Shown here in pieces: positions 1-10,800 of a stretch of DNA of 64,000 bases; the first letter of the stretch is position 1, and every line of letters begins with the position of its first letter. The notes under the pieces are model-generated. The model saw only the letters and a program-made list of their open reading frames with translations, was not told the DNA's origin and made no database searches. The DNA is from Diphasiastrum complanatum. Its lineage: Eukaryota > Streptophyta > Lycopodiopsida > Lycopodiales > Lycopodiaceae. The position numbers were made by a program, and so were the translations under genes. The DNA lies in assembly GCA_029204225.1 (NCBI GenBank), contig CM055113.1, positions 7,471,852 to 7,535,851 of the forward strand, written 5' to 3'.

Positions 1-1548
1 TCATGAAATAGAAGGCTTTACCTAAGGACATGGTCCTCATAGGCCCGCATAAATCTGTGTGGATTAAATCCAGGATGTTCTTTGCTCTTGCAACAACTTC
101 TCTCGATGCTGCTTCCCATATACACAAGATTCGCACATCGATTTCAAGTGATCTTCTATGGTAGGCAGTCTTGTTACCATCTCCAATTTTCTCATCAAAC
201 TGAGGCTTCCCAAGTTCAAGTGACCAAGGCTCTTGTGCCACAGCTCAATTTGTGAAGGAATGGATGATAGAAGTCCATGTTGCCCCTTGATTGTAGCATT
301 CAACCTGTACAATTTTGTATTGGGCTCTCTTACTCCATTCGCAATAACTTTGAACTTTTGGTTCGCATCCTTCACAAAGCAACGATCATGGGCGAATTCT
401 ACTTTCAACTTTTGATCAGTAATGACTCCAACAGAAAATAGATTTTTCTTCAAACCTGGTACGTAAAGTATCTCCCTGATCATCCTGCTTTTGCCATCAG
501 ACAGTTGGATTGAAACTGTGCCTATCCCCTTGATCATGCACACCTCACCATTTGCTTGTGAAACAGATGTTCCATTATCCAACACCTTCAAACTACTGAA
601 CCAATTCTTGTTACCTGTCATGTGTCTTGTGGCTCCTGAGTCAATATACCATGATTGATCATCTTGATTAGATGACAATGCAAATATGAAGATGCTAGAG
701 TCTTCAATCTCACCCTCATCGACAAGATTACCTGCTTGTTTTGGTTTTCCCTTGCCTTGTTTCGCCAGGAATTTGTGACATTCACTCTTCCAATGGCCCT
801 TTTTACCACAATGGAAGCACTTGCCTTTCTTCTTAGTTTTGCTGGAAGATCCCTCATCCTCCTCAGACTTGGCAAATTGCTACTTAGACTTCTTCTTGCC
901 TTTGCCCTTGCCTTGTTTTTGGCATGTCGCAAGTGCCTGATCGTCAGTATTTTGACGTCTAGCTTTCACCATTTCTCGTCATTGCTCTTCCTGCATCAAG
1001 ATTCATGTGAGCTCGTCAAAGGTTGGCAATCTTTCTCTTGATGCTATTCTGCTCACAAACATCTGATAGGGTTCTGCAATGCCGAATAATGCATTATGGA
1101 CCAGCTCCACATCATGTATGCACTCTCCAATAGAATGCAGTTCATCTCTCATTGTCTTGATTATGGTCATGTACGTCTGAATGTGCTCTCCTTGTTCCAT
1201 GCGGACACTATTCAACTTTCACTTCAGAAACTTGATTCTTGACGGATTTGACGTCTCGAACTGCTCCTTTAGCACATCCCATGCCTGTCTGGGTGTAATA
1301 GCATCACAAATGTGGGTAATGATGTGATCCTTCACTGACAAGTTAATGAAGGTCAAAGCTTTCCTCATTTTTTTGTCGAACACTTTGATGTCTGCTTCAT
1401 ATGGAGGCCTTCTCTCATCACCTATGACGACTTCCCACACATCTTTCTCCATCAGTATGTTTTTCATTTTGAATTTCCACACTGCATAGTTGGAAATCCC
1501 GTCCAATTTGCTACTTTCACTCAAAATGGACTCTCTCATGTTTGCCAT
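1..1548 (-). pseudogene. Element A gag-protease-integrase start (Ty1/copia), decayed
   Basis: Read on the minus strand from ATG at 1548. The Gag start contains SSKLDGISNYAVWKFKMK, the usual copia Gag (UBN2/DUF4219-like) opening. A CCHC zinc knuckle of form CFHC-GKKGH-WKSEC lies near 790-830. The aspartic protease motif WYIDSGATRHM lies near 620-650. The pre-integrase domain (ELWHKSLGHLN) lies near 210-250, and the integrase opening (IHTDLCGP) runs off the left edge after a frameshift near 90. Gag carries several in-frame stops: TGA at 1216-1218, TGA near 1003 and 965, and TAG near 880. The copy is therefore dead. It belongs to the same lineage as element H. The family is secure; the missing 3' half is discussed in the findings. 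Confidence 0.9.
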
Positions 1549-2860
1549 CGCAAAACTGCTTGAAACTTCTGCCTTAGGCTAAGAACAGTATGTTGAGGCC
1601 AACAATGATGTCAAAAGTTGAAAATAATGACCTGCACTTTTTTTCTTACTAGGCCACTTGCCGCTTTTCCACCAATTTGAAAGCCAAATCGGTGTCGCCT
1701 TCCAAAATGCACTCAGTCGTCAACTCCCAACAACGTGCCTAGTGGAATGGTGAAACCACTTCTGGTGTACTCTGAACACTTTCTCCGCTGCAATCACTTT
1801 GTTTTGTTGTACCATACTTGCAGGTACAGGCCAGGTGCCCTTCGTTTGGAGGTTATAGCCTTTCGTTTGGGTCAAAACGGACAAAGGACCCAAAAATAGG
1901 GACTTTTCTAGTTTTTGAACTATTTCTTCACTTTGAAGAAACTTCACTCTTCACTTGTGAAGGGACCCAACTCAACTTTCAGTATGAAAAATTTTAATGA
2001 AGTTGAAGGCTAGAATGCACTTCACTTCTTCAGGGCCCTATTCAAAGCTCATCCAATGGCTAAACCAAATCTTGTGGTTCAAATTTCTTTCCCATCACAG
2101 ATTCTGGACCGTCGATTCATTTGACACCTCATCCAAAGGTCCAAACTGCATTTGGGCATCAAACCATGCTCCTGTAGTCGCTACGGTCTTCGATACACTA
2201 AGTTGTCTATTGCGTTGGGCGCGCGACAGCCCGCGACCTCCCTGCCTGCGGCCGCTCCTCCCTTCTCTGAAAATTATCAGATTAAACTCTCCTGTGGATC
2301 GTTTTGAGCACGATCTGAGGCCTAGAGCAGGGTTGTCCTACTGAATCCATGACTGTAGAGTCTTTAGTTAGGAAATTCCGTGGAGAAACGGTGATTTTAG
2401 CTCAACTTGACAAAGTGGCTTTTTTCACCTTTTTTCTGCAAATCTGCTAGGTTAACTGTCTGAAGACAAATCTCTGACATAAACCTCAGAATCTCTCCAT
2501 GGCTGGTTGACAATGTGATTAGCTTCCTTCCTGTCCTTACGGCATCCAAAACGGTGCACGAACAGCGAAGAAATCACCAGTTATGTATAAAAACCGTAAC
2601 CCCAAGCCCGGTTTCAATTTTCAGCAAGCTTTGAAATTATCAATTTTTCACCAAATTTTTCCATGTCTGATGCTATGCACAGGCTAATAATCACTCTGCT
2701 GAGCTTAGCAAGTCTCTATAAATTAGAAACCGTGCACCAGTGCTTCTCTTTTTGTCTTCAACCCGCCGTAAAACCCCAAAATCTCAGAAGACAGTTCTCC
2801 CGAAGCTCTCTTCAACGGCGACACTGTACTTTGTACACTCCCTATACGGCTCTGATACCA
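1549..2860 (-). other. Element A untranslated leader with tRNA-iMet primer-binding site
   Basis: This 1.3 kb non-coding stretch lies between the Gag start and the 5' LTR of element A. Plus-strand ggctctgatacca at 2848-2860 is the reverse complement of the TGGTATCAGAGCC primer-binding site and abuts the LTR. Short frames inside look like chance. A G+C-rich patch near 2215-2260 stands out from the AT-rich surroundings. The leader of element H has a similar layout, which supports a family-specific leader. Confidence 0.8.
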
Positions 2861-3136
2861 ACTTAGAATTTGCTTTGCACAGGAACACAGATCATGCTAC
2901 ACAATAACATAGACAAAAAATCACTCTCCTCAGCAAGCTCACATAGCAACTGTATATCTCAAAATGAAATTACACTGTACATATAGTTGTTCACTCAGGC
3001 AACCCATGCATGACCCAGGTTGCCATTGGCGGGACACGTGTCCCGTCAACTTGCCTTGTGGCGAGGCCAACTGATCCTTATCCACTGATAAGACCCACAG
3101 TACAGTAACACAGTGATTCTAACTTTAATTCTAACT
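2861..3136 (-). repeat. Element A 5' LTR (276 bp), AGTTAG...CTAAGT termini
   Basis: The 276 bp sequence recurs at 12821-13094 with about 93% identity by eye. In the element's direction it starts AGTTAGAATT and ends AATTCTAAGT, directly before the primer-binding site, so it lacks the usual TG...CA ends. The base after it in the host (3137-3141, GAAAA) also flanks the other LTR at 12816-12820, as a 5 bp target-site duplication would. It contains the perfect palindrome CGGGACACGTGTCCCG at 3030-3045. Confidence 0.85.
3030..3045. promoter_or_regulatory. Perfect 16 bp palindrome with CACGTG core in the A 5' LTR
   Basis: CGGGACACGTGTCCCG reads the same on both strands and contains a G-box (CACGTG). 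The sister LTR has CGGGACGCGTGTCCCG at 12990-13005, one change from perfect. CACGTG is a known bHLH/bZIP site in plants; a role in this LTR is inference. Confidence 0.5.
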
Positions 3137-3141
3137 GAAAA

Positions 3142-3572
3142 TGTATCCCATGGTACATCCTTCTCCTTGCGTTTGTCACCTACAACTTCAATCCTTCTTG
3201 CACCAAAAGGTTTGTCTCTACCTCTCCAACCTGTCTCTTGAGGTTGAGTAGTAGTATCTTGAGATGTATCCTCATATTCATCACTTGGAACAGGAGGTAT
3301 ACTCACTATACCATCTTTCCCACTGGATGTGTCTATCTTCTCAGCATCCTCGTCTTCATATATCTTGGATTCATGAAAGATAACATCACGACTTACATGG
3401 ATTTTGTTTTCCACTGGATCAAAACATCTATAGCCCTTCACACGATCATCATATCCTAGGAATATACACTTGATAGCTTTTACATCAAGTTTACGTCTCT
3501 CTTCCTTATGAATGTGTACAAAGGCCTTACATCCAAAGGTTCGCAAGTAGTTCACCTTTGGCTTCTTCCAGT
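3142..3572 (-). pseudogene. Element D integrase C-terminal part (Ty1/copia)
   Basis: Minus-strand reading from the right edge gives NYLRTFGCKAFVHIHKEERR, then FLGYDDRVKGYRCFDP and VSRDVIFHES. This is the canonical C-terminal integrase stretch of copia Pol. It continues through an acidic linker to VPWDTFS, where element A's LTR interrupts. The following residues (LGSRSPDRKLP) are found at about 12780-12815, so A entered D in this linker. On the right, D stops abruptly at the tandem array at 3573. Confidence 0.85.
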
Positions 3573-4495
3573 GTATATTTTTTACCCATTGTATATTTTC
3601 GATACCCGAGTACTTTTTCGACCCTAGGTCGGGTCAAATCAGATCTAGATTTTGCGACATTGGTTCACTCAATTTTTTTCGACCCAATTTGTATTTTCCG
3701 ACCCTGTGTATATTCTCCGATCCAATGTATATTTTTCAGCCCATTTTATATTTTCGATATAGTGTGTTTTTTTTACCCATTTTATATTTCCGTTTTTTTT
3801 ACCCTATTTGTATTTTCCAACCTAGTGTATATTTTCTGACCTAGTGTATATTTTTCTACCCATTGTATATTTTCGATACATAGCACTCTTTCGACCCTGG
3901 TTTGGGTCAAATCGGGTTTAAATTTTCCGATCCTAGTTCCCTCAATTTTTTTTGACCATGTGTATATTTTTGACCTAGTGTATTTTTTTTGGCTCAGTGT
4001 ATATTTTCGATAGAGTACTTTTTCGACCTTGGGTCGGGTCGTTTCGGGTCTAAATTTTCTGACCCTGGTTCACTGTATATTTTCTAATCCTGTTTGTATT
4101 TTTCGACCCTGTGTATATTTTTCTGATCCAGTATATTTTTTTGACATATTGTATTTTTCGACCCTGTGTATATCTTCTGATCTAGTGTATATTTTTTGAC
4201 CCATTGTATATTTTTGATACAAGTACTTTTTTGACCCTAGGTCGGGTCAAATCGGGTCTAAATTTTCCGACCCTTGTTCACTGTATATGTTTCGATCCTG
4301 TTTGTATTTCTCAACCCAGTGTATATTTTTTGACCCATTGTATATTTTTGATACAATGTACTTTTTCGACCATGGGACGAGTCGAGGTCAAAATTTTTCA
4401 GCCCTGTCTAGTTCACTGTATATTTTTCGACCTTGTTGTATTTTTCGACCCAATGTATATTTTCAATACAGAGTATTTTTTCAACCGTGAAGATG
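3573..4495. repeat. Degenerate AT-rich tandem array, TGTATATTTTTCGACCC units
   Basis: About 0.9 kb is built from variants of a roughly 20 bp unit (TGTATATTTTTCGACCC plus a few bases). A longer unit opens with GTATATTTTCGATA and continues with a GGGTCGGGTCAAATCGGGTC-like part and CCGACCC. It recurs at about 3591, 3865, 3999, 4206, 4340 and 4455. Spacings are 274, 134, 207, 134 and 115, which suggests a longer period near 134-137 with half-units. The GGGTCGG and CCGACCC parts can pair. No coding capacity is apparent; short frames here follow from the repeat. Confidence 0.75.
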
Positions 4496-4501
4496 AAAAA
4501 T

Positions 4502-5258
4502 ATATATGATGTTACAATTGACAAATATTCTATTGAGGAAGTAAAACAAGAAGGTTAATCAAATTTTGCTGATTCTAACTTGTTGCAAGAAAAAAATGAT
4601 ACCAAACGACATACGAATATCACAGTCTGAAAATCAAATATTACCATTATTAGAGAATGATCAAGAAATTGAAGATAGTTTTGTTGGAGTAGAAGAATTC
4701 ATAAAAGAAATTGTTACTTCCAATATGAGTGACATTGATGAAAGGTTTCGAGGTCAAGAGATAAATTCCATTGTTTCCAAGGAAAAAAATCATAACTCAT
4801 CTAATTCAAAGAAAGATCAAAAGGATTTATCATTTAAGATGGATAAGTTACAAGTTTTTCCTGAATATGATGAAAATTTAATGTTATGAGAGTTAGAATT
4901 ATCCAAGTTGGATCACTCATTTTTTAAGCTGGTTAATAATGAGCTATATGAAGACACTAATGTGGGAAACCAAAATGAAGTAGAAATGGAAGATTTTAAA
5001 AAAATAAATTCAATACACGATAATGAGAATTGTACCAAGAATACGAATGAAAATGTTCTTCAAGAGTTTAGACATTAGAATAATGACTATGTTAATCCAT
5101 TATATGGTACGAATATTGAAATATCAGTCGATAATAAATTAGTGGTGACACTTGTGGATCAAAATGCTATATTAAATTGATTAATGGAATCTACTAAAAA
5201 GGAACTGAATGAAAATATTATTAATAAATATATGGTAAATGAATCTTTGGATGTAATT
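4502..5258 (+). pseudogene. Decayed reading frame, unknown function
   Basis: One plus-strand frame (that of ATG 4566) reads as protein-like sequence from about 4605 to 5258, interrupted by TGA at 4887, TAG near 5077 and TGA near 5178. A second frame (4502-4628) appears to supply the start through a frameshift. The product is hydrophilic, rich in Asn, Glu, Lys and Asp (for example NDQEIEDSFVGVEEFIKE), with no membrane segment or motif I recognise. It could be the remnant of an unrelated mobile-element ORF or of a host gene. Overlap with scrap E at the right edge is on the opposite strand. Confidence 0.4.
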
Positions 5259-6115
5259 TGAACTCCCTCTGAATCACTACTACCATATGGTAATTCATGT
5301 TCATCATCTGCTTGCTTTACTTTTGTTGTTGGTAACTCATAATAAGTCTTAAGAATTTCATATCCAATTAAATTAGTATCTGCTATGTACTTTGACTCAT
5401 CGAATTTGACATCTCGAACAATTTTTATTCTTTCAGTGGCGAGTATGTAGACTCGATAATATGAAGAATGTAATTCGAATCCTACCATAAAATTTTGTTC
5501 TATGTTTTCATCGAGTTTCTTTATCAACTTGTCTGGTATGTCCGAATGTATGAACATGAGCCAGCCAGATTTGGCTTCGACTTCCACCATATTTCGTGAG
5601 GAGTTTTATCCGATATTCTAGATTTCAGAATTCGATTCTGAAGATAGTTCGACGTAGCCACTGTTCTGCCCACAACTGCTTTGGTGCCTTTGCATCAGCC
5701 ATCATACACCTGGCAGCTTCCATCAGCATACGATTTCTTCGTTCTGCAATTCCATTGTGTTGAGGTGTGTATGATGCAGTCTTCGTATGCATAATACCTC
5801 GATCAATACAGAAAGTTTTGAATTCATTGAAAATGTACTCACCTCCACGATTTGTGCAAATTTGATTCAATTTGTTGTCTGTTTGTTTCTCAGCCCAATC
5901 GTATACTCAACGAATTTCTCAAAAGCTTCTGATTTTGTACAAATAAAGTATACTATAGCGAACTTGCTGAAGTCATCAATAAATGTTATGAAGTATTTTG
6001 CATCCACCTAAAGACAATACTCCGAATGGTCCACAAATATCCGAATGTACAATTTCTGATACCTTGGTTGCTTTATAAACATCTTTATTTTTATTTCGCT
6101 AACAAAGCACGCTTA
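5159..6115 (-). pseudogene. Scrap E: Ty1/copia integrase core and C-terminal part
   Basis: Minus-strand reading from about 6115 gives degraded pre-integrase residues, then AKYFITFIDDFSKF. Next come GGEYIFNEFKTFC and TPQHNGIAERRNR (second Asp lost to NRGGE, Glu kept), and finally SSYYRVYILATERIKIVRDVKF. Frameshifts lie near 5620 and 5875. The C-terminal sequence closely resembles that of element I (SSYYRVYMLETNTVK), so E is a relic of the I family. It ends near 5160 without an RT domain. Confidence 0.8.
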
Positions 6116-6189
6116 ATCTACAAAGTAGTTGTAGTTCCCAAATGGACAGATAAACAATGCGTCGCCTTTAATCAACTCAAAGAAGACAT

Positions 6190-6375
6190 AGAGTAATCCA
6201 CTTACATACTGGCACAAAGGTCTCCTCATAGTCAATGCCTTTACTTTGTGCATAGCCTTTGATCACCAATCTTGCCTTGTGCTTTGCTATACTTCCATCT
6301 CCATGGTACTTAGTCCTGTATACCCATTTGCAACCAATGGGTTTCTTGCCAACTGGTGGTTCTATTAAGTCCCAT
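6190..6375 (-). pseudogene. Element D reverse transcriptase N-terminal part, second piece
   Basis: Minus-strand translation gives NTWDLIEPPVGKKPIGCKWV, then KHKARLVIKGYAQSKGIDYEETF, the opening of copia RVT_2 reverse transcriptase. It is the continuation of 12544-12815: removing element B and one GTGTT copy joins the frame exactly (AKH|NTW). Beyond about 6190 the similarity fades and scrap E follows. Confidence 0.85.
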
Positions 6376-6718
6376 GTGTTTGTTAAAAATTCACAATTCT
6401 AGCTTGACTAGTTTTGGTCATATGACTTGTAAATAGTTAGATGGTCATGATGTGGCTTGTCACACGTGCCAAATAGCACAGGATTCCATTCATAAGGATG
6501 TTCTCAAGTAGACCTAAGTGTTAGAACCTTTGGAATGAGTCCAAATTATGCTTAGATACAAGGGAGAAAAAATAGGAGCTATTTTTGGTAATTTTTGCAT
6601 TGTTGAGGGATCTCCAAGATTCCAACCCTAACTTGGTAGGGATGAAAGATCCACCAAAATTAGCATTAGGGATAGGTTTAGGGCTACTCATACCTGCCCA
6701 AAACCGTGATGGATCATG

Positions 6719-6726
6719 TATATAAA
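6719..6726 (+). promoter_or_regulatory. Probable TATA box of element B LTR
   Basis: TATATAAA lies about 340 bp into the LTR, where the U3 promoter of a copia LTR is expected. The 3' LTR has the same box at 12195-12202. Transcription would begin some 25-35 bp downstream, by the general plant TATA rule. Confidence 0.6.
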
Positions 6727-6892
6727 GGTGATGATATCTCACCAAAATAAATCAAGCAATTTCATGTTTTTTCTCTCATAATGGTGCAATTGCTCTCTAT
6801 GTTCATAATTGTTTGAGTACTTGTGATTACTAATGATTATAGGATTGAATGTAGGTCTGGTGTACAGTACTCAGACTGTGGGAGGCCGTACT

Positions 6893-6906
6893 TTCACACG
6901 TGTGAA
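6893..6906. promoter_or_regulatory. Palindrome TTCACACGTGTGAA in element B 5' LTR
   Basis: This is a perfect 14 bp palindrome with a G-box (CACGTG) centre, repeated at 12369-12382 in the 3' LTR. The same or nearly the same motif occurs in the LTRs of C, F, G, K and O. Its function is not shown by the sequence. Confidence 0.6.
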
Positions 6907-7062
6907 GCCTTCTTCAAGGATTTGGGCCATTTAGTGAGGTTCAAGCATAGATTTTTGATGGATTTTGATGGTTCAACTTGTGCTAATCTTATGAAATCAT
7001 AATCTATTGTTTCCCTCATCATTTCAAGTGTTTTAGGATCCTTATTTGCTGTAATTTTTACA

Positions 7063-7873
7063 TGGTATCAGAGCCTAAAGGCTGAAATGAGCTAAATCCT
7101 TGGTTTGCATTCAATTTTATCACAATTTTTGATCTAAATCTTGTGTAGATTGGATCTTAGCATCTAGTATTGATTCTAGAACTCAAAGTGAGTCAAATAC
7201 ATTGGAGATTGGTGTTGTGTGACTTCATTTGCAGGTGTTTAGGTGTCTAAAACCAGAGGCAAAGTTGAATTCAATTCACATTACCAAGATAGCAAGTTTT
7301 GCTTGCTCCAAGCATTGATTTCTAAGCGAGTTTTGGAGGTGATTTCATAGAGAAGGCTTTCTAGCATTCAAGGAGAGGGAAGATCAGAGTTTTGGGGACT
7401 CTTCAAGGCTGTTCTAAGGTGTAGTAGGCACCTCCTAAAGTGATTTAGGTTCAGTCCAACCATTGCTTGACTTATGCACCAAATTAGATCAATTTTTCAT
7501 CAATTTTGATCATTTTTTGCTTGTGATTGGATAGTAGATTGTGTTGCATCCTCATTAAGTTTCATTTAGATCTTTTACAAGTGATTTTGGAAGTATATTA
7601 GGTTGCTGAAACTCACTCTTGATCAGATCATTTGGAAGCTCTAATGTTCTTTATAGAAAGAGGGGCAATTCTACTAGTATTGTCTACTTCAATCAAGCAA
7701 GTGCATTGTTTCTAGTATTCTATGATTTGATTTTGTTAGAGATCATTATTAGATCTTTATAGGAAGTCTATTACTGATATTTTCAGGTCCCTAAGAAGTG
7801 GGATAAGGTAGACCTTCAATCAAATCAATAGAAGTAACCTTCATTTGTGTCAAGTCCTTGATTAGGAGACTAG
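7063..7873 (+). other. Element B leader with primer-binding site
   Basis: TGGTATCAGAGCC at 7063-7075 directly follows the LTR and matches the initiator tRNA-Met 3' end. About 800 bp of non-coding leader follow to the Gag ATG at 7874. No conserved small frame is apparent. Confidence 0.9.
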
Positions 7874-10800
7874 ATGGCATCTATAAATGCATATCTTTTG
7901 GATACTAATGAAAGGCTCAACAAAACTAACTATTCCATATGGAAAGTTAGAATGGAATCTATCGTGATCATGCAAGATCTTATGGAAATTGTAAATGGTA
8001 AGGAGGGTGAACCTATTCATCCTCAAGAAAAAGCCAAATACATCAAGAGGTGCAATGTTGCACTACATTGCATAAAAATGAATGTTGCAAATGAACTCTT
8101 AAGAGAGGTAGGAGATTGCACTTCAGCTCAAGATGCTTGGGAGACTTTGCAAAAGGTCTATGAATCCAAGAACCAAACTAGAATGTTAGCTTTGAAGAAT
8201 CAAATCTATAGAAGCTATCAAAAGAAAGGAGAGAGTGCACATACTTTTGTCCTAAGAGTAAAGGAATTGAACAAAGAGCTAGCCTTTATAGGTGACCCTA
8301 TCAAGGATGAAGAGCTTGTTCAACTCATATTGAATGGACTAAGCTTTGAATTTGACAATTTGGTTCAGGGATATGCAATTATGGGTAAGCTACCTATACT
8401 TGAAGAACTCCAAGGCACGCTCATGGCCGAGGAATCAAGAAGGAGCCAAATGCAAGAGAGGATGGATAGGCTTTCCATCCAAGGTGGAGATGACCAAGCT
8501 CTCTTCACCAAAGGCAAAGGCAAGTCCAAAGGCAAAGGATCAACTTCCAAGAAGTCTACAAAGCTTGAGGATCAAGAAGGACCCCCAAAGGCATCTCCAT
8601 CAACCACCAAAGTCAAGAAGGACAAATCAAAGGTGAAGTGCTACTATTGTAGCAAGATGGGGCATTATGCCTCGGAATGCTTCAAGAGGAAGAAAGATCA
8701 AAGCCAAGCCAACATGAGCAAAGAGGAGGAGGAGGAGAGTTCACATGAGGACTCTCTCATGATGTCCATATTTTCTTCAACAAGCTTCAAAGGAGAAGAT
8801 CCTTGGTGGATTGACTCGGGTGCTAGTTCACACATGACTAGTAAAAGGGAGTTTTTCTCTTCTCTCTTATCTTATGATGGACCTATAAAGTCTATCTATA
8901 CAGCAAATGATGAAGCTTGTAAGATTGAAGGAGTTGGTAGCATTCCCCTTTGCTTAGGATCTTCCAAAAAGATCAACATAGAAGGTGTTTTGTACATTCC
9001 TACAATAACAAAGAATCTACTAAGTGTTGGCCAAATGGTAGACAATGGTTTCAATGTTGACTTTGCTTCAAATGAATGTTTCATCAAGAAGAAGGGTAAG
9101 ATAGTGGCTAAGGGCACTAGACTTGGCAAACTTTATAAGCTGGATGCATTTGTGGATACTAATGTTGTCATGTTGGCCGAGAAGAGCAAGATATCTACCT
9201 TTACTTTATGGCACAAAAGACTTGGACATGTCAACTCGGGTTCCATGGAGGCTATGATCAAGGAGGAGTATGCTTTAGGCCTACCAAGGTCTACTGGGAA
9301 GGAAGACAAGGTTTGTGAAGCTTGTGCCTTATCCAAGGCACATAAGAAGGTGTTTCCTAACTCCATCACAAAGTCATCTCATCCTCTTGAACTCATACAC
9401 TCGGATGTGCACATTGCTAGCACCAAATCTAATGGAGGTTCATCCATGTTTTTAACCTTCATTGATGACTACTCAAGATATTGTTGGGTGTTCTTACTTT
9501 CCTTTAAGTCTCAAGTATTTGATACTTTTGTAAAGTTCAAGTTGTTTGTGGAAAAGCATCATAATCATAGCATCAAGATTCTTAGAAGTGACAATGGTGG
9601 AGAATTCATCTCCAATGAGTTCAAGGCCTTTTGTGAGGAGGAAGGGATCAAGAAAGAGACTTCTTGTCCTTACACTCCTCAACAAAATGGAGTTGCTAAA
9701 AGAAGGAATAGAACATTATGTGAATGTTCTAAGGCTTTAAGATTAGATGCTTGTTTGCCCAAATCCTTTTGGGGTGAGTCTCTTGTATGTGCAAACTACT
9801 TGATGAATAGAGTGTCTTGCAAAGCAATTGAAGGCAAAACTCCTTATGAGATGTTGTATGGAAAGAAACCCAATCTTAATCACTTGAAAGTTTTTGGGTG
9901 TATATGTTATGTGCATGTGCCATTAGAAACAAGAACCAAGGAGGATCCATCTTCCACAAGAGGGATCATGCTTGGATATGCAAGCTCAAGCAAGGGCTAC
10001 AAAGTCTATCTTCCATCCTTGAACAAATTTGTTGTTTCAAGGGATGTCATCTTTGATGAACATCATATGCATATGCTTGAAGAAGGCTCAAGTGCTCCAA
10101 CAATCAAGAAGAAGATGGCCGAGGAGCAAGATCTTGGTTTTGAGGAGGAGCTCATGGAGGAGCAAGCACCAAACCCACCTATCACACCAAGGAGATCTTC
10201 AAGGGCAAAAGTGGAGCCATCAAGGCTCACATATCAAGGAAAAGGACAGCAAGTTGAGGGTATCTCATCCACTTCTTATGCTTTATCTAGTTTTGAAGAA
10301 CCGTCTAATGTTGAAGATGCATTGAACTCCAAAGAATGGTATAAAGCTATGTTGGATGAGTATGATGCCTTGATTGAGAATGAAACTTGGTTGCTTGTTG
10401 AGAGACCTCAAAGGAATGTAATAGGATGCAAGTGGGTCTTCAAGCTTAAGTTGAATGCAAATGGGAGTGTTAACAAACATAAAGCAAGATTAGTTGCAAA
10501 AGGTTATGCTCAAGAGAGAGGGATAGACTATGAGGAAACTTTTGCACCTGTGGCCAAGATGGTCACAATAAGGCTAATCATTGCACTTGCATCACATTTT
10601 GGATGGATTCTATGTCAAATGGATGTCTCTAATGCTTTCTTGAATGGTTTTTTGGAAGAGGATATCTATATGGAGCAGCCACAAGGGTTCATCAAGCATG
10701 GAATGGAGAACAAAGTATGCCATCTCCAAACAAGCATCTATGGCTTGAAGCAAGCCTCAAGATCTTGGAATTCAAGACTACATTGCTATCTTATTTCACT

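Larger units (their letters stand above)
6381..7062 (+). repeat. Element B 5' LTR (682 bp)
   Basis: It begins TGTTAAAAATTC and ends TTTTTACA, with canonical TG...CA ends. The same 682 bp recurs at 11857-12538. A TATA-like TATATAAA is at 6719-6726. The palindrome TTCACACGTGTGAA is at 6893-6906, downstream of the TATA and so probably within the transcript's 5' end. Confidence 0.97.

Noticed and set aside
2861-3136. Solo LTR interpretation of the two A LTRs
   Set aside because: One has a primer-binding site and Gag beside it, and the other a purine tract and RNase H, so they are a 5' and a 3' LTR.
3573-4509. Phe/Tyr-rich frames at 3558-3839 and 4204-4509
   Set aside because: They are the translation of the AT-rich tandem units, not genes.
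6521-6745. A 74-codon minus-strand frame, repeated identically at 11997-12221
   Set aside because: It lies inside the B LTRs, antisense to the element, and repeats only because the LTRs are identical.
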